64,000 bases of DNA from NCBI GenBank assembly GCA_942491555.1, contig CALOBN010000005.1:1284762-1348761 (forward strand), given 5' to 3'. Position 1 is the stretch's first letter. Each line of letters opens with the position of its first letter. Origin of the DNA: Marinihelvus sp942491555 (lineage in GTDB: Bacteria > Pseudomonadota > Gammaproteobacteria > Xanthomonadales > SZUA-36). A program made the position numbers and the translations under genes. Positions 52,445-62,633 of this stretch are shown piece after piece. The notes beneath the pieces are model-generated. The model did no database searches. It saw only the letters and a program-made list of their open reading frames with translations, and was not told the DNA's origin.

Positions 52445-55400
52445 ATGACTTATTCCTTCACTGAAAGAAAGCGTATTCGCAAGGATTTTGGGCAACAGCA
52501 GTCTGTGCTCGACGTGCCTTTTCTTCTGCAGACCCAGATCCGGTCGTATGAAGAGTTTCTACAAACCGACGTTAACGAAGACGACCGACGTGATCGGGGC
52601 CTGCACGGCGCCCTTCAGTCCGTTTTCCCGATAACGTCTTATTCCGGTAACGCGGCGCTTGAGTACGTTAGCTACGAGCTGGGTACCCCGCCATTTGATG
52701 TGAAAGAGTGCAAGCTCCGCGGCATGACTTATGCCGCCCCGCTGCGCGTGAAGGTGCGCCTGGTCATTTTTGACAAGGAAAGCTCCGCCAAGCAAAAGCC
52801 TGTCAAGAGCGTGAAAGAGCAGGAAGTCTACATGGGCGATCTGCCCCTGATGACCGAAACCGGCACTTTCATTATTAATGGTACGGAGCGGGTCATCGTT
52901 TCCCAGCTGCACCGTTCGCCGGGCGTGTTTTTTGATCACGACAAGGGCAAGACGCATTCCAGTGGGAAACTGCTGTTTTCTGCGCGTGTTATTCCCTATC
53001 GCGGCTCCTGGCTCGACTTCGAGTTTGATCCGAAGGACGGCATTTATACCCGTATCGATCGTCGCCGCAAGCTGCCGGTGACCATCCTCCTGCGTGCCCT
53101 GGGCATGACCAATGAGGAAATACTGGATACCTTCTTTGAGACCAGCAAAATCGATCTGCTCAAAGGTGGCGCCAAGACCGAAGTCATTCCCGAGCGTCTG
53201 CGCGGTGAAACAGCCCTGTTTGACATCACGGACAAGAAGGGCACGGTTATCGTTCAGTCTGGCAAGCGCATCACCGCGCGCCACGTCAAGTTGATTGGCG
53301 AGGCCGGTATGAAGTCCATGGATGTGCCGGATGAATACCTGATCGGCAAGATTATTGCCAAGGGCATCGTGGACAAGGAGTCCGGTGAAGTGCTGGCCGA
53401 TGCCAACACGGAGATCACCGAGGAACTGCTTGAGACTTTGCGTGACGGCGGCATCAAGAAGCTTGATGTGCTGTATGTGAATGACCTGGATCAGGGTCCG
53501 TACATTTCCAGCACCCTGAGCATTGACAGCTCCACCAACGAGCTGGAAGCGCTGGTTGAGATTTATCGCATGATGCGTCCCGGCGAGCCGCCTACCAAGG
53601 AAGCTGCCCAGAATCTCTTCAAGAACCTGTTTTTCTCAGAAGATCGTTATGACCTGTCTTCTGTGGGCCGCATGAAGTTCAACCGCCGTGTGGGGCGGGA
53701 AGAGATCGAAGGCCCGGGTGTACTGGACCGGGAAGACATTATCGCAGTGCTCAAAGTGCTGATTGATATCCGCAACGGTAAAGGCACGGTGGACGATATT
53801 GACCACCTGGGCAACCGTCGCGTGCGCTCTGTCGGTGAGATGGCTGAAAACGTATTCCGCGTGGGCGTTGTCCGCGTGGAACGCGCGGTTCGTGAACGTC
53901 TGAGTGTTGCCGAAAGCGAAGGCCTCACCCCGCAGGAACTGATCAACGCCAAGCCGGTTGCAGCTGCAGTGAAGGAATTCTTTGGTTCCAGCCAGCTCAG
54001 CCAGTTTATGGATCAGAACAACCCGCTGTCGGAAGTGACGCACAAGCGCCGCGTCTCGGCCCTCGGCCCGGGTGGTCTGACACGTGAACGCGCCGGCTTT
54101 GAGGTGCGCGATGTGCACCCGACGCATTACGGCCGTGTCTGCCCGATTGAAACACCGGAAGGCCCGAACATCGGTCTGATTAACTCCCTGGCTGTTTATG
54201 CGCGCACCAACGATTACGGCTTTCTCGAGACGCCGTACCGCAAGGTGGCCAACGGCAAGGTGACGGACGAGGTCGAATACCTGTCCGCCATCGTGGAAGG
54301 CGACTACGTGATCGCCCAGGCGAATGCTGATCTGGACGACAAGGGCCGTTTCACCGATGAGTTCATTCCTTGCCGGCACATGGGTGAATTTACCCTGATG
54401 GAGCCGTCCGAGGTGAGCTATATGGATGTGTCACCGAAACAGATTGTTTCCGTGGCTGCATCCCTGGTGCCGTTCCTCGAGCACGATGATGCCAACCGCG
54501 CCCTCATGGGTTCGAACATGCAGCGCCAGGCGGTGCCGACACTGCGTGCGGACAAGCCGCTGGTGGGCACCGGTATGGAGCGCGTTGTAGCGACCGATTC
54601 GGGTGTCACCGCAGTAGCCAAGCGTGGCGGTATCGTCGACCAGGTTGACGCCGGACGTATCGTGGTCCGCGCCAACGAGGAAGAGGTTGATGCCGGTGAT
54701 CCGGGTGTCGATATCTACAACCTGGTCAAGTATCAGCGCTCCAACCAGAACACCTGCATGAACCAGCGTCCGCTGGTCACGGTCGGTGACGTGGTCGCCA
54801 AAGATGACGTGCTGGCTGACGGTCCTTCAACCGACCTCGGCGAATTGGCCCTGGGCCAGAACATGCTCGTCGCGTTTATGCCCTGGAATGGCTACAACTT
54901 CGAAGACTCGATTCTTATCTCCGAGCGCGTGGTTCAGGAAGATCGTTTCACGACCATTCACATCGAAGAGCTGACCTGTGTGGCGCGTGACACCAAGCTG
55001 GGTTCCGAGGAAATTTCCGCGGATATTCCCAATGTTGGTGAGCACAACCTGAACAAACTGGATCAGTCCGGCATTGTCTACATCGGTGCCGAGGTGAAAA
55101 CCGGCGATATCCTGGTCGGTAAGGTTACGCCGAAAGGTGAGACCCAGCTGACCCCGGAAGAAAAGCTGCTGCGTGCCATCTTTGGTGAGAAGGCCTCCGA
55201 CGTTAAAGACACCTCGCTGCGCGTGCCTTCCGGCATGGACGGCACGGTGATCGACGTGCAGGTGTTCACCCGTGACGGCGTCGACAAGGATGAGCGTGCG
55301 ATTTCCATCGAGCGTGAACAGCTTCGCCAGGTGCGCAAAGACCTCGACGATCAGCTGGTCATTGTTGAAGGTGCCATCTTCCAGCGCCTGGAAAATGCGC

Positions 55401-56524
55401 TGGTGGGCAAGGAAGTCGAGAAAGGCCCCGGTCTGAAGAAAGGCGCCAAGGTCACCCAGGCTTACCTGGCTGATCTGGACCACAACGACTGGTTCAAGCT
55501 GGTCATGAAAGAAGACAAGGCCAACGACCTGCTGGAAGAAATGGCTGACCAGGTCAAAGCCCAGCGCAAGGCCTTCGACGAGCGCTTTGAAGAAAAACGC
55601 GGCAAGATCACCCAGGGTGACGACCTTGCTCCGGGCGTTCTGAAAATGGTCAAGGTGTACATGGCCGTACGTCGCCGCATTCAGCCGGGTGACAAGATGG
55701 CTGGACGGCATGGCAACAAGGGTGTGATCTCCATGATCGTGCCGACCGAAGACATGCCTTACATGGAAGACGGTACACCGGTCGATATCTGCCTTAATCC
55801 GCTGGGCGTGCCCTCGCGAATGAACATCGGGCAGGTGCTGGAAACCCACCTGGGCTGGGCTGCTGCAGGCCTGGGTCTGCGCATCGGTGAAATGATCGAT
55901 CGCAAGGCCAAGACCGACGAGATTCGGGAATACCTGGACAAGATCTACAACAGTGACAAAGAGGGCCGCGTCAATATGAAGCAGTTCTCCGCTGGTGAGA
56001 TCAAGACCATGGCCGATAACCTCCGCGGTGGTGTACCAATGGCAACGCCGGTATTTGACGGCGCGCCGGAGAAAGAAATCAAGCGACTGCTGGAGCTCGC
56101 CGAGCTGCCTGCCAGTGGCCAGACGACCCTGTACGACGGCCGTACCGGCGATCCTTTTGATCGTCCTGTGACCGTGGGTTACATGTACATGCTGAAGCTC
56201 AACCACCTGGTAGACGACAAAATGCACGCTCGTTCTACCGGCCCGTACAGCCTCGTTACCCAGCAGCCGCTGGGTGGTAAGGCGCAGTTCGGAGGTCAGC
56301 GCTTCGGCGAAATGGAGGTCTGGGCCCTGGAAGCCTACGGCGCGGCTTACACGCTGCAGGAAATGCTGACGGTCAAGTCCGACGACGTCAGCGGCCGTAA
56401 CCAGATGTATAAGAACATCGTCGATGGTAACCACGAGATGGCGGCAGGAATGCCGGAATCCTTCAATGTACTGGTGAAGGAAATTCGTTCTCTGGGCATC
56501 AACATCGAACTCGAAGAGTCCTGA
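52445..56524 (+). CDS. rpoB: RNA polymerase beta subunit
   Basis: Catalytic subunit of RNA polymerase. 1359 residues, the usual gammaproteobacterial size. The rifampicin-binding region is wild-type in form (SSQLSQFMDQNNPLSEVTHKRR split over two clusters, ALGPGGLTRERAGFEV). The C-terminus has GGKAQFGGQRFGEMEVWALE. The ATG at 52445 gives MTYSFTERKRIRKDF; a GTG three codons earlier is less likely. Confidence 0.98.
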   Translation: MTYSFTERKRIRKDFGQQQSVLDVPFLLQTQIRSYEEFLQTDVNEDDRRDRGLHGALQSVFPITSYSGNAALEYVSYELGTPPFDVKECKLRGMTYAAPLRVKVRLVIFDKESSAKQKPVKSVKEQEVYMGDLPLMTETGTFIINGTERVIVSQLHRSPGVFFDHDKGKTHSSGKLLFSARVIPYRGSWLDFEFDPKDGIYTRIDRRRKLPVTILLRALGMTNEEILDTFFETSKIDLLKGGAKTEVIPERLRGETALFDITDKKGTVIVQSGKRITARHVKLIGEAGMKSMDVPDEYLIGKIIAKGIVDKESGEVLADANTEITEELLETLRDGGIKKLDVLYVNDLDQGPYISSTLSIDSSTNELEALVEIYRMMRPGEPPTKEAAQNLFKNLFFSEDRYDLSSVGRMKFNRRVGREEIEGPGVLDREDIIAVLKVLIDIRNGKGTVDDIDHLGNRRVRSVGEMAENVFRVGVVRVERAVRERLSVAESEGLTPQELINAKPVAAAVKEFFGSSQLSQFMDQNNPLSEVTHKRRVSALGPGGLTRERAGFEVRDVHPTHYGRVCPIETPEGPNIGLINSLAVYARTNDYGFLETPYRKVANGKVTDEVEYLSAIVEGDYVIAQANADLDDKGRFTDEFIPCRHMGEFTLMEPSEVSYMDVSPKQIVSVAASLVPFLEHDDANRALMGSNMQRQAVPTLRADKPLVGTGMERVVATDSGVTAVAKRGGIVDQVDAGRIVVRANEEEVDAGDPGVDIYNLVKYQRSNQNTCMNQRPLVTVGDVVAKDDVLADGPSTDLGELALGQNMLVAFMPWNGYNFEDSILISERVVQEDRFTTIHIEELTCVARDTKLGSEEISADIPNVGEHNLNKLDQSGIVYIGAEVKTGDILVGKVTPKGETQLTPEEKLLRAIFGEKASDVKDTSLRVPSGMDGTVIDVQVFTRDGVDKDERAISIEREQLRQVRKDLDDQLVIVEGAIFQRLENALVGKEVEKGPGLKKGAKVTQAYLADLDHNDWFKLVMKEDKANDLLEEMADQVKAQRKAFDERFEEKRGKITQGDDLAPGVLKMVKVYMAVRRRIQPGDKMAGRHGNKGVISMIVPTEDMPYMEDGTPVDICLNPLGVPSRMNIGQVLETHLGWAAAGLGLRIGEMIDRKAKTDEIREYLDKIYNSDKEGRVNMKQFSAGEIKTMADNLRGGVPMATPVFDGAPEKEIKRLLELAELPASGQTTLYDGRTGDPFDRPVTVGYMYMLKLNHLVDDKMHARSTGPYSLVTQQPLGGKAQFGGQRFGEMEVWALEAYGAAYTLQEMLTVKSDDVSGRNQMYKNIVDGNHEMAAGMPESFNVLVKEIRSLGINIELEES

Positions 56525-56543
56525 AAGGGACGGGAGACGCATT

Positions 56544-59500
56544 GTGAGAGACTTACTGAATCTCTATAACCGCCAGCGCCAGCCGCTGGATTTTGACGCC
56601 ATCAGCATTGGCCTTGCGCCCCCGGACCTGATCCGTTCCTGGTCCTTTGGTGAAGTGAAGAAGCCGGAAACGATCAACTACCGGACCTTCAAGCCCGAGC
56701 GCGACGGCCTGTTCTGTGCGGCCATCTTTGGTCCGGTCAAGGACTACGAGTGCCTGTGCGGCAAGTACAAGCGCATGAAGCACCGTGGTGTCGTGTGTGA
56801 AAAATGTGGCACCGAGGTCACGCTGACCAAGGTCCGTCGTGAGCGCATGGCGCACATTGAACTGGCCAGCCCGGTGGCGCATATCTGGTTCCTCAAATCA
56901 CTGCCGTCGCGTATCGGCCTGATGCTGGACATGACGCTGCGTGATATCGAGCGCATCCTGTATTTTGAGTCCTACGTGGTGCTGGATCCGGGTCTGACCG
57001 ACCTGGAGCGCGGTCAGCTGCTCACTGATGAGCAGTACCTTGATTCTGTGGAGACCTACGGCGACGAATTTGACGCCAAGATGGGTGCCGAGGCGATCTA
57101 CGATCTGCTCAAATCCATCGACCTGGCCGAGGAAATGATCCGGCTGCGCGAGGACATTGGTGCCACGCGTTCGGAGACCAAGCTCAAGCGTCTGTCCAAG
57201 CGGGTCAAGCTCGTGGAAGCGTTCCAGGAGTCTGGTAACCGTCCGGAATACATGATCATGCAGGTGCTGCCTGTGTTGCCGCCGGATCTGCGTCCGCTGG
57301 TCCCGCTGGATGGCGGCCGCTTCGCAACCTCGGATCTGAACGATCTGTACCGCCGGGTGATCAACCGTAACAACCGCCTCAAGCGACTGCTGGAGCTGAA
57401 CGCGCCGGACATTATCGTGCGCAACGAAAAGCGCATGCTGCAGGAAGCCGTTGATGCGCTGCTGGATAACGGCCGTCGCGGACGTGCCATTACCGGCACC
57501 AACCGCCGTCCGCTGAAGTCGCTGGCAGACATGATCAAGGGCAAGCAGGGTCGTTTCCGTCAGAACCTGCTGGGCAAGCGTGTGGATTACTCCGGTCGTT
57601 CCGTGATCGTGGTTGGTCCGACACTCATGCTGCACCAGTGTGGCCTGCCGAAGAAAATGGCCCTGGAGCTGTTCAAGCCGTTTATTTTCAGCAAGCTGCA
57701 ACGCCGTGGCATGGCTGCAACCATCAAAGCTGCCAAGAAACTGGTCGAAGCGGAGAAGTCCGAGGTCTGGGATATCCTTTCCGAGGTTATCCGTGAGCAC
57801 CCGGTACTGCTGAACCGTGCGCCGACCCTGCACCGTCTTGGTATTCAGGCTTTTGAGCCGGTCCTGATTGAAGGTAAGGCGATCCAGCTGCACCCGCTCG
57901 TATGTACGGCCTTTAACGCCGACTTCGACGGTGACCAGATGGCTGTGCACGTGCCGCTGTCCATCGAGGCGCAGCTCGAAGCGCGCGCCCTGATGATGTC
58001 GTCCAACAACATCCTGTCCCCGGCCAATGGTGAACCCATCATCGTGCCGACGCAGGACGTGGTGCTGGGTCTGTATTACATGACCCGGGAACTGGCCGGT
58101 GTACCGGGTGAAGGCATGTACTTCGCGGATACCGCCGAGGTTCACCGTGCCTATGAAAACAAGGCCGTGGAACTGCATGCGCGCGTCAAGGTGCGGATCG
58201 ATGAGGTCATCATCTCCGAGCACGGCGATGAGCGTCATGAGACCAACCTGATTGAAACCACTGTTGGTCGCGCCCTGCTGGCTGAAATCCGGCCCAAGGG
58301 TATGCCGTTCCATATGATCAACAAGCCGCTGAAAAAGCGTCAGATCTCCGACCTGATCAACAGCTGCTACCGTCGCCTGGGTCTGAAAAAGACCGTGGTT
58401 TTTGCTGACCGCCTGATGTACACGGGCTTCCAGTACGCCACCGACGCCGGTGTTTCCATCGGTATCGATGACCTGGTGATTCCGGATGAGAAAGTTGGCA
58501 TTCTCGACGCCGCTGAAGACGAAGTGATCGAAATCCAGAACCAGTACTCCTCCGGTCTGGTGACCGCAGGGGAGCGCTACAACAAGGTTGTGGATATCTG
58601 GTCACGCACCAACGAGCAGGTTGCCAAGGCCATGATGTCGGCCATTGGTAAGGACTCGGTCATGATCGATGGCAAGGAAGTGGAGCAGGACTCCATGAAC
58701 TCCATCTTCATCATGGCCGACTCCGGCGCTCGTGGTTCTGCTGCGCAGATTCGTCAGCTGGCCGGTATGCGTGGCCTGATGGCCAAGCCGGACGGCTCGA
58801 TCATTGAAACGCCGATCACCGCTAACTTCCGCGAAGGCCTGGACGTACTCCAGTACTTTATCTCTACCCACGGTGCCCGTAAGGGTCTGGCCGATACGGC
58901 GCTGAAAACCGCCAACTCCGGCTACCTGACCCGTCGTCTCGTCGACGTGGCGCAGGACATGGTGGTGACTGAGCCGGACTGTGGCACGGAGAATGGTGTG
59001 AGCATGTCACCGATCGTTGAAGGTGGTGATGTGGTCGAGGCGCTTGGCGCCCGGGTACTGGGTCGCGTTGTTGCCAGGGACGTCCTCAAGCCGGGTACGG
59101 ATGAGGTTCTTCTGGAGCGCAACACACTGCTCGACGAAGCACTGGTTGATGTTGTGGAAGCTGCCAGCGTGGATCACATGCTGGTACGTTCGCCCATTAC
59201 CTGTAACTCGCGTTATGGCGTTTGCGCCATGTGCTACGGCCGCGACCTGGCCCGTGGCGACCTGGTCAACATGGGTGAGGCGGTCGGCGTTATTGCTGCC
59301 CAGTCTATCGGTGAGCCGGGTACCCAGCTGACCATGCGTACCTTCCACATCGGTGGTGCTGCATCACGAGCCGCTGCGGTTGACCACATCCAGGTCAAGT
59401 CCGGCGGGTCTATTCGCCTGCACAACCTGAAGTCTGTGGAAAATGCCGACAAGCAGCTTGTGGCCGTATCGCGCTCCGGTGAGATTTCGGTAATCGACGA

Positions 59501-60803
59501 GCACGGTCGTGAGCGTGAGCGTTACAAGATTCCTTACGGTGCCATCGTGGTCAAACGCGATAACGATAAAGTTGCCGCGGGTGACGTGGTGGCCAACTGG
59601 GATCCGCACACACACCCGATTATCACCGAGGTGGCCGGTAAGGCGAAGTTCACGGACTTCCTGGAAGGCGTCACGGTTAACGAAACCACCGATGACATTA
59701 CCGGTTTGACCAGCCTGGTCGTGACCGATCCGAAGCAGCGCGGTAGCGCCGGCAAGGATCTGCGTCCGGTGGTCAGCCTGGTCGATGCCAAGGGTAAGGA
59801 GCTGAAGCTGCAGGGTACCGATATTACCGCCCAGTACTTCCTGCTGCCCGGGTCTATCGTCAACATCCGTGATGGCATGGACGTGAAGGTGGGTGACGTT
59901 GTGGCCCGTGTGCCGCAGGAATCGTCCAAGACCCGTGACATCACCGGTGGTCTGCCGCGTGTTGCCGACCTGTTCGAAGCACGTAAGCCGAAAGAGCCGT
60001 CCATTCTGGCTGGCAAGTCCGGTATCGTCAGCTTCGGCAAGGAAACCAAGGGCAAGCAGCGCCTGGTCATTACGCCGACCGAGGAAGACATCAAGGCTTC
60101 CAAGGATCGTCCGATTGACGGTCAGATTGATGACGACAAGGCTTACGAGGAGCTGATTCCGAAGTGGCGTCATGTCATCGTGTTCGAAGGTGAGCACGTG
60201 GACAAGGGCGAAACCGTGGTTGATGGCGAGCCTAACCCGCACGATATCCTGCGCCTGCTGGGCGTGGAAGAACTGGCCGATTACCTGGTCAAGGAAATCC
60301 AGGACGTTTACCGTCTGCAGGGTGTGGGCATCAACGACAAGCACATCGAGGTGATCATTCGCCAGATGCTGCGCAAAGCCGAGGTTCGCGATGGTGGTGA
60401 CACCAAGATGCTGCGTTCTGAACAGCTGGATCTGGCCCGCATCCTGGACGATAACGAACTGGTCGTCCGCGAAGGCGGGACAGGGGCGGTTTACGAACGT
60501 CTCCTGCTGGGTATCACCAAGGCATCACTGGCTACCGAGTCGTTTATCTCGGCGGCTTCCTTCCAGGAAACCACGCGCGTACTGACCGAGGCTGCCGTCC
60601 GCGGCACCACCGATCACCTGCGCGGCCTGAAGGAAAACGTGATCGTTGGTCGCCTGATTCCGGCCGGTACCGGCCTGGCCTACCACTCCACGCGCAAGCG
60701 TCCGAGGGAGCTGGAGCCGGAAATCGATCTCGCTGCACTGGCTGCCGCCGTTGCCGCCGAGATGCCGGAGTCCGAAGAAGACGCGAGCGAGCCTTCAGAA
60801 TAA
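56544..60803 (+). CDS. rpoC: RNA polymerase beta' subunit
   Basis: Largest RNA polymerase subunit. 1419 residues. The N-terminal zinc site is CLCGKYKRMKHRGVVCEKCG. The catalytic magnesium loop NADFDGDQM is intact. The second zinc site has cysteines in EPDCGTENG, CNSRYGVCAMCYG. The start is GTG at 56544 with GGGAG upstream. It ends in an acidic tail. A strong terminator follows, and rpsL does not follow directly. Confidence 0.98.
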   Translation: MRDLLNLYNRQRQPLDFDAISIGLAPPDLIRSWSFGEVKKPETINYRTFKPERDGLFCAAIFGPVKDYECLCGKYKRMKHRGVVCEKCGTEVTLTKVRRERMAHIELASPVAHIWFLKSLPSRIGLMLDMTLRDIERILYFESYVVLDPGLTDLERGQLLTDEQYLDSVETYGDEFDAKMGAEAIYDLLKSIDLAEEMIRLREDIGATRSETKLKRLSKRVKLVEAFQESGNRPEYMIMQVLPVLPPDLRPLVPLDGGRFATSDLNDLYRRVINRNNRLKRLLELNAPDIIVRNEKRMLQEAVDALLDNGRRGRAITGTNRRPLKSLADMIKGKQGRFRQNLLGKRVDYSGRSVIVVGPTLMLHQCGLPKKMALELFKPFIFSKLQRRGMAATIKAAKKLVEAEKSEVWDILSEVIREHPVLLNRAPTLHRLGIQAFEPVLIEGKAIQLHPLVCTAFNADFDGDQMAVHVPLSIEAQLEARALMMSSNNILSPANGEPIIVPTQDVVLGLYYMTRELAGVPGEGMYFADTAEVHRAYENKAVELHARVKVRIDEVIISEHGDERHETNLIETTVGRALLAEIRPKGMPFHMINKPLKKRQISDLINSCYRRLGLKKTVVFADRLMYTGFQYATDAGVSIGIDDLVIPDEKVGILDAAEDEVIEIQNQYSSGLVTAGERYNKVVDIWSRTNEQVAKAMMSAIGKDSVMIDGKEVEQDSMNSIFIMADSGARGSAAQIRQLAGMRGLMAKPDGSIIETPITANFREGLDVLQYFISTHGARKGLADTALKTANSGYLTRRLVDVAQDMVVTEPDCGTENGVSMSPIVEGGDVVEALGARVLGRVVARDVLKPGTDEVLLERNTLLDEALVDVVEAASVDHMLVRSPITCNSRYGVCAMCYGRDLARGDLVNMGEAVGVIAAQSIGEPGTQLTMRTFHIGGAASRAAAVDHIQVKSGGSIRLHNLKSVENADKQLVAVSRSGEISVIDEHGRERERYKIPYGAIVVKRDNDKVAAGDVVANWDPHTHPIITEVAGKAKFTDFLEGVTVNETTDDITGLTSLVVTDPKQRGSAGKDLRPVVSLVDAKGKELKLQGTDITAQYFLLPGSIVNIRDGMDVKVGDVVARVPQESSKTRDITGGLPRVADLFEARKPKEPSILAGKSGIVSFGKETKGKQRLVITPTEEDIKASKDRPIDGQIDDDKAYEELIPKWRHVIVFEGEHVDKGETVVDGEPNPHDILRLLGVEELADYLVKEIQDVYRLQGVGINDKHIEVIIRQMLRKAEVRDGGDTKMLRSEQLDLARILDDNELVVREGGTGAVYERLLLGITKASLATESFISAASFQETTRVLTEAAVRGTTDHLRGLKENVIVGRLIPAGTGLAYHSTRKRPRELEPEIDLAALAAAVAAEMPESEEDASEPSE

Positions 60804-60822
60804 GAAGGTTTGCATCGCAGAG

Positions 60823-60851
60823 AAAAAGCCCGCCGTTTGGCGGGCTTTTTT
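60823..60851. terminator. Intrinsic terminator after rpoC
   Basis: Perfect 7-bp stem GCCCGCC / GGCGGGC with loop GTTT, six T on the right and five A on the left. It works in both directions and also lies after the convergent membrane-protein gene. Confidence 0.92.
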
Positions 60852-60927
60852 GTGAATGGTGGAATAAAAACTGTCAAGGCCAGAGAAAAGGTCGAATTAA
60901 AAGAACAGAGCGCACAACGCCGTCCCT

Positions 60928-61983
60928 TTACTCTGACTTCATCGATTCTTCGGTGGCGTCTTGCTCGCACGGTACCTGGTCTTCACGAGGGAGTTGTTCC
61001 ATGGCCTTGTCCAGCCACGACATATCCTCATAATAGTCAGCGCCATTCAGGCCGTTGATGAATAGCTGGATGTCATCATCTGACCAGGGCTTATTCATGA
61101 TTTCGAAGGTTCCGGCGACCATATGGTTGGTCAAATAGGGGTCGGACATCAAAAAGTAATCGGAACGCTTCTGATCAGCTGCTGCCACTCGACTTGCGCA
61201 CGCGAAAATTGATTCATGTGCTGACATAAATAGTTTCTGCAGTTCCTGGTACTTCCCGGTAGCCGGTCTGGCGTCGAGATGAGCCTGAAAGCCCTGCAGT
61301 GAAGTTTCCACGTGCTCTCTGACGGTAGCCGCGTAATTCTCAATGGGAAGACAGGGTTCATTCAGGCTTAGCGTGGGTTCTGGCGGTTCAGCTTGAGGTT
61401 GATCTCTGCCAATAAAAAGCATGATTGCCACAACGAATGCGAGTATGCCGACGCCGTAAACACCTGCTGAGTGGCCAGGTTGAGGGTCCCGTTGGTCACG
61501 TGGTTTTGATGTTGCGAGATCGTTCTCTTCAACTTCGTCGCTAAGGGATGGGTTTCTTCCAATTCTCCAGGCCATTGCCGCCAGAAGTCCGAAACACAGG
61601 ACTCCGCCCGCCATGCCCCAGGGTGCATATTCGACGGCAATCTTCCATGGTCGATCAAAGGCGCGCGGAAGTTCTGCCAGCATCGCCCAAAGAAAAATGC
61701 CCGCAAGCCAGAGAAAGCAGAGCCCGAGAATCGTCCGACCCCATTCCTTGCCGAGGCAGAGTGTGAAGCCGCCAGTGATGATTATCAGGGGTAACAGCAG
61801 GCTTGTGGTTAGGATAATGAATGACGGCGGCATAACCAGCACCAACGCCATCATCACGTTAGGAAACCTAAAGCTCGAAGACAACAAAGCGACACCGATA
61901 ATCAGCGAGATTAGACCAAAGACCCTGGTGCGTCGGTTCAACGGATGCTTGCTTCTATAACGATTGGTAATCAATAGCTCCAT
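60928..61983 (-). CDS. Hypothetical membrane protein
   Basis: 351 residues, unrecognised. Four hydrophobic segments lie in the first 135 residues (about 21-37, 43-75, 83-105, 118-135) and a fifth at about 172-190. The C-terminal ~150 residues form a soluble, acidic domain beginning CLPIENYAATVREHVET. Three cysteines are in that domain. No clear ribosome-binding site precedes the ATG. Codon choice looks more mixed than in the rpoBC genes. It sits alone at the edge of a conserved region and may be an acquired or lineage-specific gene. Confidence 0.65.
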   Translation of the reverse strand: MELLITNRYRSKHPLNRRTRVFGLISLIIGVALLSSSFRFPNVMMALVLVMPPSFIILTTSLLLPLIIITGGFTLCLGKEWGRTILGLCFLWLAGIFLWAMLAELPRAFDRPWKIAVEYAPWGMAGGVLCFGLLAAMAWRIGRNPSLSDEVEENDLATSKPRDQRDPQPGHSAGVYGVGILAFVVAIMLFIGRDQPQAEPPEPTLSLNEPCLPIENYAATVREHVETSLQGFQAHLDARPATGKYQELQKLFMSAHESIFACASRVAAADQKRSDYFLMSDPYLTNHMVAGTFEIMNKPWSDDDIQLFINGLNGADYYEDMSWLDKAMEQLPREDQVPCEQDATEESMKSE

Positions 61984-62212
61984 TCTAACCCGTCATATAA
62001 GGACGATTCTTAACGCCGATGCGATATGGCCTGAGAACCCTGGAAACATTGAATGGCAAAAATCATATCAGGCCGTGAGAATTGAATATAAGTATAAGAA
62101 ACAGATAGATAGAACACGATTAATTTTCTATGCGGCGAGATTAAAAAGGAGTAAGCTCCTGATTGTGGCAGGCGCTCAAGCGTGAGCTGCCCCACATTCT
62201 CTGGAGAGAAAA
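61984..62212. other. AT-rich noncoding region
   Basis: 229 bp, visibly AT-rich between about 62060 and 62155. A reading frame crossing it has no good ribosome-binding site and an unusual composition, so it was not called. It probably carries promoters for the minus-strand membrane protein and the plus-strand small gene. Confidence 0.4.
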
Positions 62213-62329
62213 ATGGCTATGTCTAAAGGCGCCAAACCCGCTGCGAAACCTGCCAAGTCTGGCAAGGCACCGGCGAAACCTGCGCAAGGCAAACCCGTCT
62301 CTGGCAACAAGCTGAGCGGCAAAAAGTAA
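62213..62329 (+). CDS. 38-residue Lys/Ala/Pro-rich basic protein
   Basis: Starts with ATG seven or eight bases after GGAGAG and encodes 38 residues with ten lysines and no Asp or Glu. The pattern AKPAKSGKAPAKPAQGK resembles histone-H1-like or RNA-binding tails. Two hairpins follow at once, the second a classic terminator. A strong ribosome-binding site, codon use like that of neighbouring genes and a dedicated terminator argue that it is a real gene. Function unknown; nucleic-acid binding is a guess from charge. Confidence 0.65.
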   Translation: MAMSKGAKPAAKPAKSGKAPAKPAQGKPVSGNKLSGKK

Positions 62330-62333
62330 CACC

Positions 62334-62387
62334 CCGGTCCTGATGGACCGGACGAAGGGGCGCCCGGCAGGGCGCCCCTTTTTGTTT
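62334..62387 (+). terminator. Tandem hairpins and intrinsic terminator of the small basic gene
   Basis: CCGGTCC/GGACCGG with loop TGAT at 62334-62351 is followed by a perfect 9-bp stem GGGGCGCCC/GGGCGCCCC with loop GGCA at 62357-62378. Five T and then GTTT come next. Confidence 0.9.
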
Positions 62388-62633
62388 GTGGAGGTGATCA
62401 GGCAGGCTAGCAAACACACGGTCCAGGCCCATATCCCCGGGCCAACCAAAAGCTGAACTGCCTCGAGATTATTGAAGGCTCCAACCTCTGGGCGGATAGA
62501 GCCATAAACCCGGTCTTTCCCTAAATTTCCCGGATTAACTCTGCGCCAAAACGACCGACATCATCACCTGGTGGTGCCCATTGTCACATCAGTGACATAA
62601 TGCGTGCTTGCTGACTGAAGAGAGCGCGCCCTA
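62388..62633. other. Spacer before the POT transporter gene
   Basis: 246 bp with no gene and no strong signal. A tandem TGTCACATCAGTGACAT segment near 62583 contains the inverted repeat GTCAC...GTGAC, which could be a regulator site about 40 bp before the start. Confidence 0.35.

Noticed and set aside
54827..56542. 571-codon minus-strand frame opposite rpoB, and a similar 471-codon one opposite rpoC
   Set aside because: Long antisense frames are a by-product of the codon bias of these highly expressed genes; rpoB and rpoC are complete.
61964..62185. 73-codon plus-strand frame in the AT-rich gap
   Set aside because: Starts inside the antisense of the membrane-protein gene, lacks a ribosome-binding site and shows no family resemblance.
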